DNA of 16,670 nt from a bacterium (lineage in GTDB: Bacteria; Patescibacteriota; JABMPQ01; JAQVVF01). The notes under the pieces are model-generated. The model made no database searches. It had not been told where the DNA came from and was given only the letters and a program-made list of their open reading frames with translations. A program made the translations under genes and the position numbers. Positions 1 to 6,840 of the stretch are shown in pieces (the first letter of the stretch is position 1; every line of letters begins with the position of its first letter). Where the stretch lies: assembly GCA_030611905.1 (NCBI GenBank), contig JAUWOX010000007.1, positions 1 to 16,670 of the forward strand, read 5' to 3'.

Positions 1-1
1 G

Positions 2-34
2 ACTATTAAAAAGTGGGTTGTAGAAGGGAGGTGA
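2..34 (+). CDS. Possible 3' end of an upstream gene (partial)
   Basis: One frame is open from the left edge and ends at a TGA (32-34) that lies inside the Shine-Dalgarno region of the next gene; the visible C-terminus reads TIKKWVVEGR. The other two forward frames stop earlier. Tight coupling to the scaffold-like gene would be normal for a phage head operon, where a portal or similar gene is expected, but ten residues cannot identify a product. Confidence 0.25.
   Translation, partial: TIKKWVVEGR
26..33 (+). promoter_or_regulatory. Strong ribosome binding site for the scaffold-like gene
   Basis: GGGAGGTG lies five bases before the ATG at 39 and is nearly fully complementary to the bacterial anti-Shine-Dalgarno sequence. 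It fixes the start of the scaffold-like gene and indicates a bacterial host that uses canonical initiation. Confidence 0.7.
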
Positions 35-38
35 AAAA

Positions 39-968
39 ATGCCAGAACTCAAAAAAGAAAAGATAACATCGGCTGAATTAACGCCCAAGGACGAGGAGGA
101 ATTATCTAAGCTTGAGGAAGAAATTACCAAAAGCGTGGAGAAACCTTCCAAAGAGGCGAAAGGAGAGGAGATAACTCCTGCCCCGGAATCAGCCCCCGAG
201 GAACTTAAAACTCCCAAGTCTGAGAAGAAGCCCGAGCCAAAACCCCTGGAGGAAGGCGAGGAGAAATTTTCAGATGAGGACGTTGCTCATCTAAAACCAA
301 AAGCTCAGAAGCGATTTCGTAAACTGAGCGAGAAGGCGGTAGAGGCAAAAGAACTGAAAAAGGAAGTTGCCTATTTGCGTAAGCAAGCAGGTTTTGGCAA
401 GGTTAAAACCGAGCCAGTCCCGGCAGTTCTGCCTAGTCGGTCTCGTGTTGGCGAGCAAGCGGTTCCTGGGACGTTTCCTTGGGATGCCCCATCAGGAGAG
501 CCCCGCGAAGTAACCGAAGGAGAATTTCAAGAAGAAGTCGGAAAGACAGCTCAACAGATAGTTCGGAAAGAGCTTTCTAGCTATAAAGTGAACGAAAGTA
601 GGTTGACGAATCTTAAGGAAGACGTAAAATCTGTTGAGAGAGACTACTCCGAGTTGAACGCTGACAATGAAGAGAATTACGACCAGGCCCTCGCTACCTC
701 AATTGCTAATTGGTTTACCGGTTTATATCGGTCTAATCCCAATTTGCGTCTCGCTTCGTTTGTAAATGAACTAATGGGTTTGAGGAAAAAAGGAGCGGAG
801 AGGGAGAAGGGCAAAGTTACTGCCAAAGTTGCAAAACAGGCAGCTAAGCAAGCCGTTACTTCTACTGGGACTCCGATAAAACAGAGAGGCGTAGGGCAAG
901 TCATTGAATCTGCGGAAACAATTGACGAGCTTGAGAAAGCCGAGAGACTCCTTCCTCACGCGGGATGA
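39..968 (+). CDS. Scaffold-like protein upstream of the capsid gene
   Basis: The product is 309 residues. Residues 1-80 are extremely rich in Glu, Lys and Pro and probably disordered. Residues 85-115 (around FRKLSEKAVEAKELKKEVAY) look like a helical or coiled-coil segment. A Pro/Gly-rich middle and a second helical, Lys/Glu-rich C-terminal half follow. No catalytic motif is visible. Phage scaffolding proteins typically have this highly charged, helical, low-complexity character and lie directly upstream of the major capsid gene, as here with a 26-base gap. They act inside the procapsid and are removed or cleaved before DNA packaging. The start is set by the strong GGGAGGTG. The role rests on position and composition, not on a recognised family; another minor head protein is possible. 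Confidence 0.6.
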   Translation: MPELKKEKITSAELTPKDEEELSKLEEEITKSVEKPSKEAKGEEITPAPESAPEELKTPKSEKKPEPKPLEEGEEKFSDEDVAHLKPKAQKRFRKLSEKAVEAKELKKEVAYLRKQAGFGKVKTEPVPAVLPSRSRVGEQAVPGTFPWDAPSGEPREVTEGEFQEEVGKTAQQIVRKELSSYKVNESRLTNLKEDVKSVERDYSELNADNEENYDQALATSIANWFTGLYRSNPNLRLASFVNELMGLRKKGAEREKGKVTAKVAKQAAKQAVTSTGTPIKQRGVGQVIESAETIDELEKAERLLPHAG

Positions 969-994
969 TGAGCGGAAAGGAGGAAAAGTAAAAC

Positions 995-1909
995 ATGGCT
1001 TTAACGACTACGGGTACACTTTCAGGCCCGGTTAAGGATTATTATGAGAAGCGATTTCTTTTAAGGGCTGAGGCGAATTTCGTTTTGGCGCAGTTGGGAA
1101 AAACTGGTCGTATTCCCAAAAATGCAGGTAACAAAGTGATTTGGAATCGGACGACTACTCCTACCGCTAAAACTACTGCATTGACTGAGGGAACTGATCC
1201 AACTCCAACAGGATTGTCTGCGACTTTGGTTTCTGCTGATTTAAGTCAGTATGGTAATTACGAACAGGTTACTGATATTTTGCAACTTACCGCTGTTGAT
1301 TCTCTTATAAAAGAGGTTATTGACACACTGGCTTACGAAGCGACTTTAACCATTGATACGACAATCAGGGACGACATTTTGTCTGGGGGAACTGTTCTTT
1401 ATGCTTCTGGTGTTGCGGCGAGAAATTCTTTAACATCCACTGACATCGTTCAGGTGGCTGACATCAGAAAAGCAAAAAGAAACCTTGGTCGGTTATTTGC
1501 ACGGCCTCACAGCTTGCAAAGATATGTAGCGGCGGCTCATGACGATGTTATTTTTGATTTAGAAGGTGATTCAAATTGGGTAGATGCTCATAAATATACC
1601 GAAAAGGGAATTCCCAATATTTATAACGCAGACGCTGGCGAGCTTTACGGAACTAGATGGATTAGATATAGTAACGCGAGTAAATTGACAAACTCTGGTT
1701 CTTCTAATGACGAGGTTTATGTCACTTTCATCATGGGCAAGGAGTTCTTCGGAAAGTCCAATCTTCAAAACTTGGAAACTTACGTTGATAGTCCTTCTCC
1801 ACGATCAGCTTTGAGGTTGTATTCAGATATTGGATGGAAAGCATCTTACGCCGTTAAGGTTCTAAACGATAGCTTTGCTATTCGTTTAGAAAGCGGCGCA
1901 ACTGCTTAG
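995..1909 (+). CDS. Major capsid protein, N4-gp56 family
   Basis: The product is 304 residues and forms the icosahedral shell. The sequence fits the N4-gp56 major capsid family: an N-terminal segment with YYEKRFLLRAEANFVLAQLG; the stretch IPKNAGNKVIWNRTT followed by a Thr-rich LTEGTDPTP loop; then LSQYGNYEQVTDILQLTAVD, typical of this HK97-fold group; and a C-terminal SALRLYSDIGWKASYAVKVLND. The length is slightly short of, but compatible with, the family. AAGGAGG at 977-983 precedes the ATG. The gene follows the scaffold-like gene and is followed by a hairpin and a fresh promoter, as expected for a highly expressed late gene. The family is associated with podovirus-like phages. The assignment comes from recognising family sequence patterns by eye. 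Confidence 0.9.
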   Translation: MALTTTGTLSGPVKDYYEKRFLLRAEANFVLAQLGKTGRIPKNAGNKVIWNRTTTPTAKTTALTEGTDPTPTGLSATLVSADLSQYGNYEQVTDILQLTAVDSLIKEVIDTLAYEATLTIDTTIRDDILSGGTVLYASGVAARNSLTSTDIVQVADIRKAKRNLGRLFARPHSLQRYVAAAHDDVIFDLEGDSNWVDAHKYTEKGIPNIYNADAGELYGTRWIRYSNASKLTNSGSSNDEVYVTFIMGKEFFGKSNLQNLETYVDSPSPRSALRLYSDIGWKASYAVKVLNDSFAIRLESGATA

Positions 1910-1919
1910 GCGGTTCACT

Positions 1920-1957
1920 CTCTACCCGGGGGATAGCCCAGAATTAACCGGGTAGAG
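1920..1957 (+). terminator. Hairpin after the capsid gene (terminator or mRNA-end structure)
   Basis: A perfect 10-bp inverted repeat (CTCTACCCGG at 1920-1929 and CCGGGTAGAG at 1948-1957) encloses an 18-base loop, starting 10 bases after the capsid stop codon. There is no T tract after it, so it is not a classical intrinsic terminator. It could instead be a weak terminator, a 3' stabilising stem for capsid mRNA, or a processing site. Confidence 0.55.
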
Positions 1958-1966
1958 ACCAGGGAC

Positions 1967-1995
1967 TTGACAAAGTTTTTAGAAAGTTTTAAACT
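1967..1995 (+). promoter_or_regulatory. Sigma70-type promoter, copy 1 of a repeated motif
   Basis: A perfect -35 box TTGACA (1967-1972) is followed by a 17-base spacer and a -10-like TAAACT (1990-1995, four of six matches to TATAAT). A closely matching copy lies at 9442-9471; both share a GGAC lead-in, an AA-GTTTTTA spacer start and TAAACT. Transcription would begin near 2002, only a few bases before the co-chaperonin ATG at 2006. It would express the downstream genes independently of the capsid transcript. Confidence 0.6.
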
Positions 1996-2005
1996 GGATT
2001 TTAGA

Positions 2006-2461
2006 ATGGAAAAGAAAAAGAAAAAGATAACTTTAAAAATCATTCCCAACACCGAAAGAGTTTTAATTAAACTTCTTCAATCTGCAAGATCGTTAACTCC
2101 TATTTTAATGCCCGGTCAACTAAAGGCTGGCGAAAATCTTCATTGTGGCGAGATATTTCATCCCGGCGATACAAAATTCAAAAAAGGGCAAATCGTTTAT
2201 TACTCCGAATATTCAGCAGCGGCAGTAATGAATATAGGAAGTGTTTTACGTAAAGAGCAATCTCTTGGTGGAGCAATGAAGGACAGAATTTATGTAGTTG
2301 CTGCAGATGACATAATGGCTTATGAAAAAGACGTTTTTCCTTTTCCAAAAGAAGTAAGCTTTGAGAATGAAGAAAGAAGGTTAACAAAAAAAGCCCTTTT
2401 AAATCAAGAAATAAAAGAGGAAAAGGTACCAATAATTATCACTAAAGAAGGAATTAGATGA
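2006..2461 (+). CDS. GroES-like co-chaperonin (Cpn10 fold)
   Basis: The product is 151 residues. About residues 8-104 follow the GroES layout: KIIPNTERVLIKLL matches the start of the Cpn10 barrel (compare IRPLHDRVIVK); a loop with hydrophobic ILM then PG sits where the GroEL-binding mobile loop (IVL in GroES) occurs; CGEIFHPG matches RGEVLAVG; FKKGQIVYYSEY matches the VGDIVIF strand; and AADDIMAYEK matches the ESDILAIVE end. A 45-residue charged C-terminal extension follows. Phage co-chaperonins such as T4 gp31 replace GroES to fold the major capsid protein, and this gene directly follows the capsid gene. I chose ATG 2006. The frame is open back to a TTG at 1967, but that TTG is the promoter -35 box. 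There is no Shine-Dalgarno, so a leaderless or near-leaderless message is possible. The fold call is by eye. Confidence 0.72.
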   Translation: MEKKKKKITLKIIPNTERVLIKLLQSARSLTPILMPGQLKAGENLHCGEIFHPGDTKFKKGQIVYYSEYSAAAVMNIGSVLRKEQSLGGAMKDRIYVVAADDIMAYEKDVFPFPKEVSFENEERRLTKKALLNQEIKEEKVPIIITKEGIR

Positions 2462-2778
2462 CGCTTGGGAAGTTTCAACGATTGCTTAAAAAAGTAAATC
2501 CGAAGTTAAGAATCAGACAAAAGGGTTGGGGAGATGCTGGCGGAGTATTTGTTGGTCTTTCAGGTAAGACCGGTTATATTATCAGAATATCAAAAGGAGA
2601 ATTTAACTTAAGAGGCTACAGAATGGCAGTTGTAGACCCTAAAAACAAAATGAGACTTGTTCCGGGGATAATAAAGAAACGAGGAAGAATGACGGTAGTT
2701 CGTATTCTTAGAAATTACCGCTGGATTAAAAATCATAGACAAATTTCAATGCTCGCTTGGGGCGTAGAAAGGGGGTGA
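2458..2778 (+). CDS. Small basic protein of unknown function
   Basis: The product is 106 residues. Its ATG overlaps the co-chaperonin stop (ATGA), which implies translational coupling. It is strongly basic, with many Lys and Arg, and appears beta-rich around GYIIRISKGEFNLRGYRMAVV. I see no cysteine pair, catalytic motif, signal peptide or membrane segment, and do not recognise a family. Its place in the co-chaperonin operon suggests a virion-morphogenesis or nucleic-acid-associated role, which is only inference. The coding call rests on the ATGA coupling, the full open frame and the strong ribosome site of the next gene just beyond its stop. Confidence 0.7.
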   Translation: MTLGKFQRLLKKVNPKLRIRQKGWGDAGGVFVGLSGKTGYIIRISKGEFNLRGYRMAVVDPKNKMRLVPGIIKKRGRMTVVRILRNYRWIKNHRQISMLAWGVERG

Positions 2779-2780
2779 AG

Positions 2781-2999
2781 ATGGGCGACAATGACAAAAA
2801 GAAAAAAACAATTTCTCCTTATACAAGATTAGATAGAAAATACAAAGAAGCAATCATTCGCTTTGTTGGAATGATGATGAGACGGCACCAACTAACAAGT
2901 GAAGGAGCTAATTATATTTTAGAGCCTCTTGGAGAAAAGGCAAAGCTTGCTTTTCCTGGAATGGCATTTTTTGATGAAAAAGGAAAAAGGCTCACTTAA
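2781..2999 (+). CDS. Small hypothetical protein
   Basis: The product is 72 residues, basic at the N-terminus (KKKKTISPYTRLDRKYKEA) with a Met-rich helix (IIRFVGMMMRRH) in the middle. Start ATG 2781 is preceded by GGGGGTGA at 2771-2778; an upstream in-frame TTG at 2757 has no such site. No family is recognised. The last 26 bases overlap the start of the small HNH gene at 2974, so its present C-terminus may have been affected when that nuclease gene arrived. Confidence 0.65.
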   Translation: MGDNDKKKKTISPYTRLDRKYKEAIIRFVGMMMRRHQLTSEGANYILEPLGEKAKLAFPGMAFFDEKGKRLT

Positions 3000-3225
3000 A
3001 AAGGAATGTGTATATTGTGGAGTTCCAGAAAAGAGATTGGGTTGGTATAAAAATCAAAAAAGACTAAGCATTGATAGAAAAGATAGTAGTCTACTTTATA
3101 AAAAAGATAATTTAGTTTTGGCTTGTTTGGCTTGTAATAGAGTTAAATCTGATGTATTTAGTTTTGATGAAATGAAAAAATTGGCAGAATTATTTATTAA
3201 AAAGAAATGGCAAAGCCACGAGTAA
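2974..3225 (+). CDS. Small HNH-type endonuclease
   Basis: The product is 83 residues. A zinc knuckle CVYC (12-15) is followed by LSIDRKD (31-37), Y42, NLVLAC (46-51) and CLACNRVKSD (51-60). This is the free-standing phage HNH pattern in which the first His is replaced by Asp within a (T/S)IDR motif, and the CxxC pairs bind a structural metal. Such nucleases cut DNA, often acting as homing enzymes. The start was placed at ATG 2974 because upstream codons belong to the overlapped gene. The 3' end overlaps the following glycosyltransferase start by 19 bases. The coding is more AT-rich than the flanking genes, consistent with acquisition. It is very small for a complete homing enzyme and has no visible DNA-recognition domain. 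Confidence 0.75.
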   Translation: MKKEKGSLKKECVYCGVPEKRLGWYKNQKRLSIDRKDSSLLYKKDNLVLACLACNRVKSDVFSFDEMKKLAELFIKKKWQSHE

Positions 3226-4817
3226 GCGTCATTCTCACAACATACAACCGAGCCAAAGAATTTCTGCCTCGGGCTATTAAATCTGTCTTAACTCAAACCT
3301 TTACTGATCTAGAATTGATTATCATTGACGACGCCTCTACAGATAGCACCCCAGAGATCGTTAGAGCAGCCCAAAAAGGAGATAAACGTGTAAAGGTCAT
3401 AAGACACGACGAAAACTTTGGATCAGATACTAGAGGCAAGAATAATGGGCTTTTGTTTTCAAAAGGAAAATACATTGCTTATCTTGACGATGACAACGAA
3501 TGGTACCCCTACCATTTAGAGAAATTAGTTCCCAAGTTAGATAAAAACCCAGATTTAGATTTAATTTATTGTGATTTCTGGATTTTAGATTCTGCAAGAC
3601 CGGAGTGGGAAGGTCAAATGGGGATTGCTTTGAAACACAACTCTCAATTTCTTCTAAACCGTTGCTATATTGATGTTTCTTCTGTTTTACACCGCCGGGA
3701 AATTGCTTTTAGGATTGGAGGGTTTGATGAAACTTTACCGAAGTTTGTTGATTGGAATATGTGGGTAAGAATGATGAAGGCCGGTGCTAAAATGCAGAGG
3801 TTGCCAATGGTAGCTACAAATTATTATCTTAATCCAAACCAAAAATCAAACAGAATAAAAACTAAAAGTTGGATAGATGAGGAAACGGGAATGTCAATGT
3901 TTGAACCGACTTTCAATCCAAGCGGATGTTATATTTATCTCCCCTATCTTGGAAATAACCGGAAGGACGAGAAGAAACCAAGAGTGGCAATCTTTACTAT
4001 TACTATGGATCGGCTGGATTATACAAAAAGGATGTTTGATAGTCTTAAGAAATCAACTAAATATCCTTTTGATTGGTTTGTTTATGATAATGGTAGTAAA
4101 GATGGGACTTCTAAATGGCTTCAAGGAAAATCAAAGTATGTTTATTATTCGTCAAAAAACGATGGACTCACTAAAGCTTCAAATGCTTTAGTTGACGAAA
4201 TCATGAAAAGAGATTATCAGATCGTGATTAAAGTAGACAATGACTGCGAGTTTATGACTTTTGATTGGTTAGAAACGATTGTTGATCTTTGGAAAAGAAA
4301 TCATATGCTCTATATGACTCCTTATCCCGAAGGTCTTGTTCATAATCCCGGAGGCGCACCACGAGTAGGATACTCTTTCATTGGCCCCTATTTCGTAGAG
4401 GTTAGCTATCATGTAAGCGGGCTTTGCGCGGCAGTTTGGTCAAAGGCTTATGAGAAGTTTAGATGGCAGGATAGGTTCTTGCACGGAAATCAGGACCGAG
4501 AAGCTTCAGTTGCTTTTAGCAAACAGGGATTTATGCCTTGCTATTTACCTTGCCACCGAGTAATGCACCAGAGGACTACTATTGGACAATATAAAGATTA
4601 TCCGTTATACTTTAAACAAAGAATAAAAGAAAAACGAATACACTATGGATCAAAAGAATACAAGGAATATGTTCAGCAAAAGACATCGGCAAAATCTCTC
4701 CCAATCAAAGATGGGAGAGAAAAATCCGATGTGGAAAAAGAAACCAACCAAAGATCAATTAAGGGGGTTGAAAATAGGATGGAAAATAAAAAAAACAACT
4801 CAACATTTAATAGGTAA
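3207..4817 (+). CDS. Two-domain GT2 glycosyltransferase
   Basis: The product is 536 residues with two GT-A fold glycosyltransferase modules. Module 1 (about 5-215) has VSVILTTYNR, IIIDDASTDST with D41/D42, the metal-binding YLDDDNEW (D94-D96), and an acceptor-side FVDWNMWVRM. Module 2 (about 258-480) has VAIFTITMDR, FVYDNGSKDGT, the DXD-type VDNDCEF (D344, D346), and HGNQDREASVAF. Both modules should transfer sugars from nucleotide-sugar donors, possibly adding two residues in sequence. The ATG lies inside the 3' end of the HNH gene with no clear ribosome site. Residues from about 480 onward overlap the next HNH gene in another frame and turn into Lys/Asn/Ser-rich sequence, so the natural C-terminus has probably been replaced. 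The acceptor is unknown; candidates are a virion protein or a host surface glycan. Confidence 0.85.
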   Translation: MAKPRVSVILTTYNRAKEFLPRAIKSVLTQTFTDLELIIIDDASTDSTPEIVRAAQKGDKRVKVIRHDENFGSDTRGKNNGLLFSKGKYIAYLDDDNEWYPYHLEKLVPKLDKNPDLDLIYCDFWILDSARPEWEGQMGIALKHNSQFLLNRCYIDVSSVLHRREIAFRIGGFDETLPKFVDWNMWVRMMKAGAKMQRLPMVATNYYLNPNQKSNRIKTKSWIDEETGMSMFEPTFNPSGCYIYLPYLGNNRKDEKKPRVAIFTITMDRLDYTKRMFDSLKKSTKYPFDWFVYDNGSKDGTSKWLQGKSKYVYYSSKNDGLTKASNALVDEIMKRDYQIVIKVDNDCEFMTFDWLETIVDLWKRNHMLYMTPYPEGLVHNPGGAPRVGYSFIGPYFVEVSYHVSGLCAAVWSKAYEKFRWQDRFLHGNQDREASVAFSKQGFMPCYLPCHRVMHQRTTIGQYKDYPLYFKQRIKEKRIHYGSKEYKEYVQQKTSAKSLPIKDGREKSDVEKETNQRSIKGVENRMENKKNNSTFNR

Positions 4818-5145
4818 TCAATTCGCAAAAGAAAAGGTTTTAGGAAAAAACAACGGCAATTGGAAAGGGAATAAAGTAAGTTATTCAGGACTGCATAAAT
4901 TTATAGCAAGATACAAACCGAAGCCAAAAAAATGCGATTTTTGTCAAAAGGAAAAAAAATTAGAATTAGCAAAAAAGAAGGATATTGGTTACTCAAGAAA
5001 TCTTGATGATTGGTATTATCTTTGTATCAAATGTCATAGAAAATATGATAGTGATATATATGTAAAAGCATGGAAAAAAAGAAGAAGAAAACATGAAAAC
5101 GATTCAAGTAGCCAAATCATTAATGGGAACAAAAGTTCAATCTGA
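4645..5145 (+). CDS. HNH homing-type endonuclease with NUMOD3-like DNA-binding motif
   Basis: The product is 166 residues. The N-terminus (FSKRHRQNLSQSKMGEKNPMW) resembles the NUMOD3 DNA-binding repeat of phage homing endonucleases, and GKNNGNWKG resembles a second, weaker copy. The C-terminal half is an HNH module: GLHKFI, CDFC, Y-x-RNLDDWYYLC, IKCHRKYD, with two CxxC knuckles for zinc. The first 173 bases overlap the glycosyltransferase end and the last 53 bases overlap the methyltransferase start, so the gene sits exactly at a junction. ATG 4669, preceded closely by AAGGA, is an alternative start that still contains the NUMOD3-like motif. The sequence is Lys-rich and more AT-rich than its neighbours, consistent with a mobile origin. 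Confidence 0.8.
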   Translation: MDQKNTRNMFSKRHRQNLSQSKMGEKNPMWKKKPTKDQLRGLKIGWKIKKTTQHLIGNQFAKEKVLGKNNGNWKGNKVSYSGLHKFIARYKPKPKKCDFCQKEKKLELAKKKDIGYSRNLDDWYYLCIKCHRKYDSDIYVKAWKKRRRKHENDSSSQIINGNKSSI

Positions 5146-5761
5146 GAATATTAATACTAAAAGATATTGGGATGAGGTTTATAAGCAAGGGATTGATCCC
5201 GGAGTAATTAAAGCAGATGAGTTTAAGTTTGAAAATATTGCTCATCATATAGTTGATGGAATGCGAGTAATTGATCTGGGATGTGGAACTGGAGAGCTTT
5301 GCCAAGTAATAAAAAAATTAAAACCTCGGTGTGAAGTTTGGGGAGTTGATTTTTCAAAAGAAGCAATTCTACAAGCACAGGAGCAAGGAAATGACATAAT
5401 TTATGGAATAGACAACGTAGTTAATACTAGTTTAGGTAGTAATTCTTTTAACTATGTTCTTTCACTTGAAACGATTGAACATTTAGATCGTCCTGAAGAA
5501 TTAATAAAGGAAGCGGCAAGGCTATTAAAAACCGATGGGGTTTTTATCTTAACCGCGCCTTTTGGCAATCACATTCCAAGCAAAGAACACGTTTGGGAAT
5601 TTAACTATTCTGACATAGAAAATCTGCTTTTTAAAAGGTTCAAGAGATATTGGGTTTTTCCTTGGGCCGCGGGTTGGACTGAAGTTAGAGAAGAAGAAAG
5701 CAAAAGGCTTGTTTATCCAAAAGGTCATTGGTGTACAATTATGGCCTTGGCAATAAAATGA
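5093..5761 (+). CDS. SAM-dependent class I methyltransferase
   Basis: The product is 222 residues. The SAM-binding motif I is VIDLGCGTGE (59-68), the acidic residue of motif II is in WGVDFS (D86), and motif IV is FNYVLSLETIEHLDRPEEL (from 119). This is the Methyltransf_11/UbiE-like arrangement used for small molecules and sugars. The C-terminus contains aromatic-rich RYWVFPWAAGW, perhaps the substrate lid. It is followed by an ATGA overlap with the sugar epimerase, so a sugar substrate is plausible, as for the O-methylation of surface glycans, but is not shown by the sequence. The start could also be ATG 5123, because the first ten residues lie within the overlapping HNH gene. Confidence 0.85.
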   Translation: MKTIQVAKSLMGTKVQSENINTKRYWDEVYKQGIDPGVIKADEFKFENIAHHIVDGMRVIDLGCGTGELCQVIKKLKPRCEVWGVDFSKEAILQAQEQGNDIIYGIDNVVNTSLGSNSFNYVLSLETIEHLDRPEELIKEAARLLKTDGVFILTAPFGNHIPSKEHVWEFNYSDIENLLFKRFKRYWVFPWAAGWTEVREEESKRLVYPKGHWCTIMALAIK

Positions 5762-6615
5762 AAATTTTAATTACCGGATCAATGGGATTCATTGGCAGTC
5801 ATTTAATGAAAGTGCTAGGGAAAAAGCATATCATACTTGGAATGGATAAAAGGGCTGGAATTGATATTGCCGATTTTAATCGTTTAGTGAAAATAACTAA
5901 ACATCTTTTAGGAAAACCTGATTTAATTATTCATTTAGCTGCTCAAACTTCAAGCAAAAAAGGAACTGAAAGTCCAACCGAGAATTTTCAAGATAATATA
6001 ATGGGAACATTCAATATTTGTCGGCTTGCTAGAATTCTAAAAACAAAAGTCATTTATACTTCTAGCCGTAAAGCTCTCCCTAACAAAGAGGGGAACCGCG
6101 ATCATTACGGAACGTCAAAGTTAATAGGTGAGTTTTTCTTAAAAGACTTTGCATTTCTTCATGGCATGGAAATTATTATAGATAGACTGGGCAATGTTTA
6201 TGGCCCGGGGCAGAAAGGATCGTCAAAAGCCTTTTGGCTGTCTTGGTTTATAAAAGCAAGTCTTGAAAAAAAGCCGATTACAATTTATGGATTTAAAGGA
6301 GAACAATCAAGAGATATGCTTTACATTGATGACTTTATTGATTTATTAATAGATCAGGTTGAAAACTTTGACAAATACAAAGGACAAACTTATGAAATCG
6401 GTGGTGGATTAGAAAACGAAGTAAGTTTAATTGAAGCTCTAAAGTTTTTAGAATACGATAATTATAATTTCGGACCTGCCCTGCTTGGGGATAGCAAGAG
6501 GCTGGTTTATGATAATAAACTGGCTTCTTCTATCACCGGGTGGAAGCCTAAAATAGGATGGAGAGAAGGGATTATAAAAATGATAAAGAAAGGTGGTGAT
6601 AAATATGGCACTTGA
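5758..6615 (+). CDS. NAD-dependent sugar epimerase/dehydratase (extended SDR)
   Basis: The product is 285 residues. The Rossmann NAD site is ITGSMGFIG (G7-x2-G10-x2-G13). LIIHLAAQ ends strand four, the catalytic Tyr/Lys pair is in HYGTSK (Y117, K121), and TSS (101-103) supplies the catalytic Ser/Thr. DRLGNVYGPGQ and RDMLYIDDF are typical of the substrate region of UDP- or dTDP-sugar epimerases and dehydratases. The family interconverts nucleotide sugars, which would supply a donor for the nearby glycosyltransferases. ATG 5758 overlaps the methyltransferase TGA (ATGA). The frame is open further back to a TTG at 5728, but that part lies inside the methyltransferase. The exact sugar cannot be read from the sequence. 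Confidence 0.88.
   Translation: MKILITGSMGFIGSHLMKVLGKKHIILGMDKRAGIDIADFNRLVKITKHLLGKPDLIIHLAAQTSSKKGTESPTENFQDNIMGTFNICRLARILKTKVIYTSSRKALPNKEGNRDHYGTSKLIGEFFLKDFAFLHGMEIIIDRLGNVYGPGQKGSSKAFWLSWFIKASLEKKPITIYGFKGEQSRDMLYIDDFIDLLIDQVENFDKYKGQTYEIGGGLENEVSLIEALKFLEYDNYNFGPALLGDSKRLVYDNKLASSITGWKPKIGWREGIIKMIKKGGDKYGT
6583..6602 (+). repeat. 20-base direct repeat with ribosome site, copy 1
   Basis: ATAAAGAAAGGTGGTGATAA at this site is identical to 6841-6860. This copy encodes the last residues of the epimerase and carries the Shine-Dalgarno AAAGGTGGTGA for the ATG at 6605. The two copies bracket the Acb2/Tad1-like gene. Confidence 0.8.
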
Positions 6616-6832
6616 AGGAGAAAATAAAGTAGAAACAATTAAAAGGATCAGGAAATTAATTGACGAAATTACCGTAGAGGTTAGAGCAGAAAAAAAGCTT
6701 CTTGACCGAAATCCGGGCGGGAGAGAACTTGCTCTTGTAGTTACTAAGCTAGAAGAAGCAAAAATGTGGGCCGGCAAGGTGTTAGGAGAATTAGGTCATA
6801 AGCTACCAGAAAAATATAGAGACGAGGCTTAG
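6605..6832 (+). CDS. Acb2/Tad1-like hairpin protein (putative cyclic-nucleotide sponge, anti-defence)
   Basis: The product is 75 residues and appears to be two helices. A charged first helix (VETIKRIRKLIDEITVEVRA) is followed by a Gly turn (NPGGRE) and a second helix with ALVVTKLEEAKMWAGKVL. From memory, the phage Acb2/Tad1 hairpin family ends in a very similar block: a Ser/Gly-Arg-Glu turn, then ALTKLEEAMMWAN-type helix. Characterised members form small oligomers that sequester immune signals (cyclic di- and trinucleotides of CBASS; gcADPR of Thoeris). The gene overlaps the epimerase end by 11 bases and has the site AAAGGTGGTGA. It is slightly longer at the C-terminus than the core motif (GHKLPEKYRDEA). 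Nearby accessory genes fit an anti-defence location. The ligand cannot be inferred. Confidence 0.7.
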   Translation: MALEGENKVETIKRIRKLIDEITVEVRAEKKLLDRNPGGRELALVVTKLEEAKMWAGKVLGELGHKLPEKYRDEA

Positions 6833-6840
6833 AACGTTTT

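Noticed and set aside
677..904. Antisense open frames within the scaffold-like gene
   Set aside because: They are shadows of a well-supported sense gene, with no ribosome site or recognisable motif.
1967..2005. TTG start extending the co-chaperonin by 13 residues
   Set aside because: The TTG is the perfect -35 box of a repeated promoter motif, no ribosome site precedes it, and the GroES-like homology begins after ATG 2006.
3877..4191. Overlapping 104-residue sense frame inside the glycosyltransferase
   Set aside because: It lies fully within two conserved glycosyltransferase modules and has no motif or ribosome site of its own.
6368..6396. TTGACA with TATGAA at 17 bases, inside the epimerase gene
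   Set aside because: The bases encode conserved-looking epimerase residues (FDKYKGQTYEI), lack the lead-in and spacer of the two intergenic copies, and no gene starts nearby.
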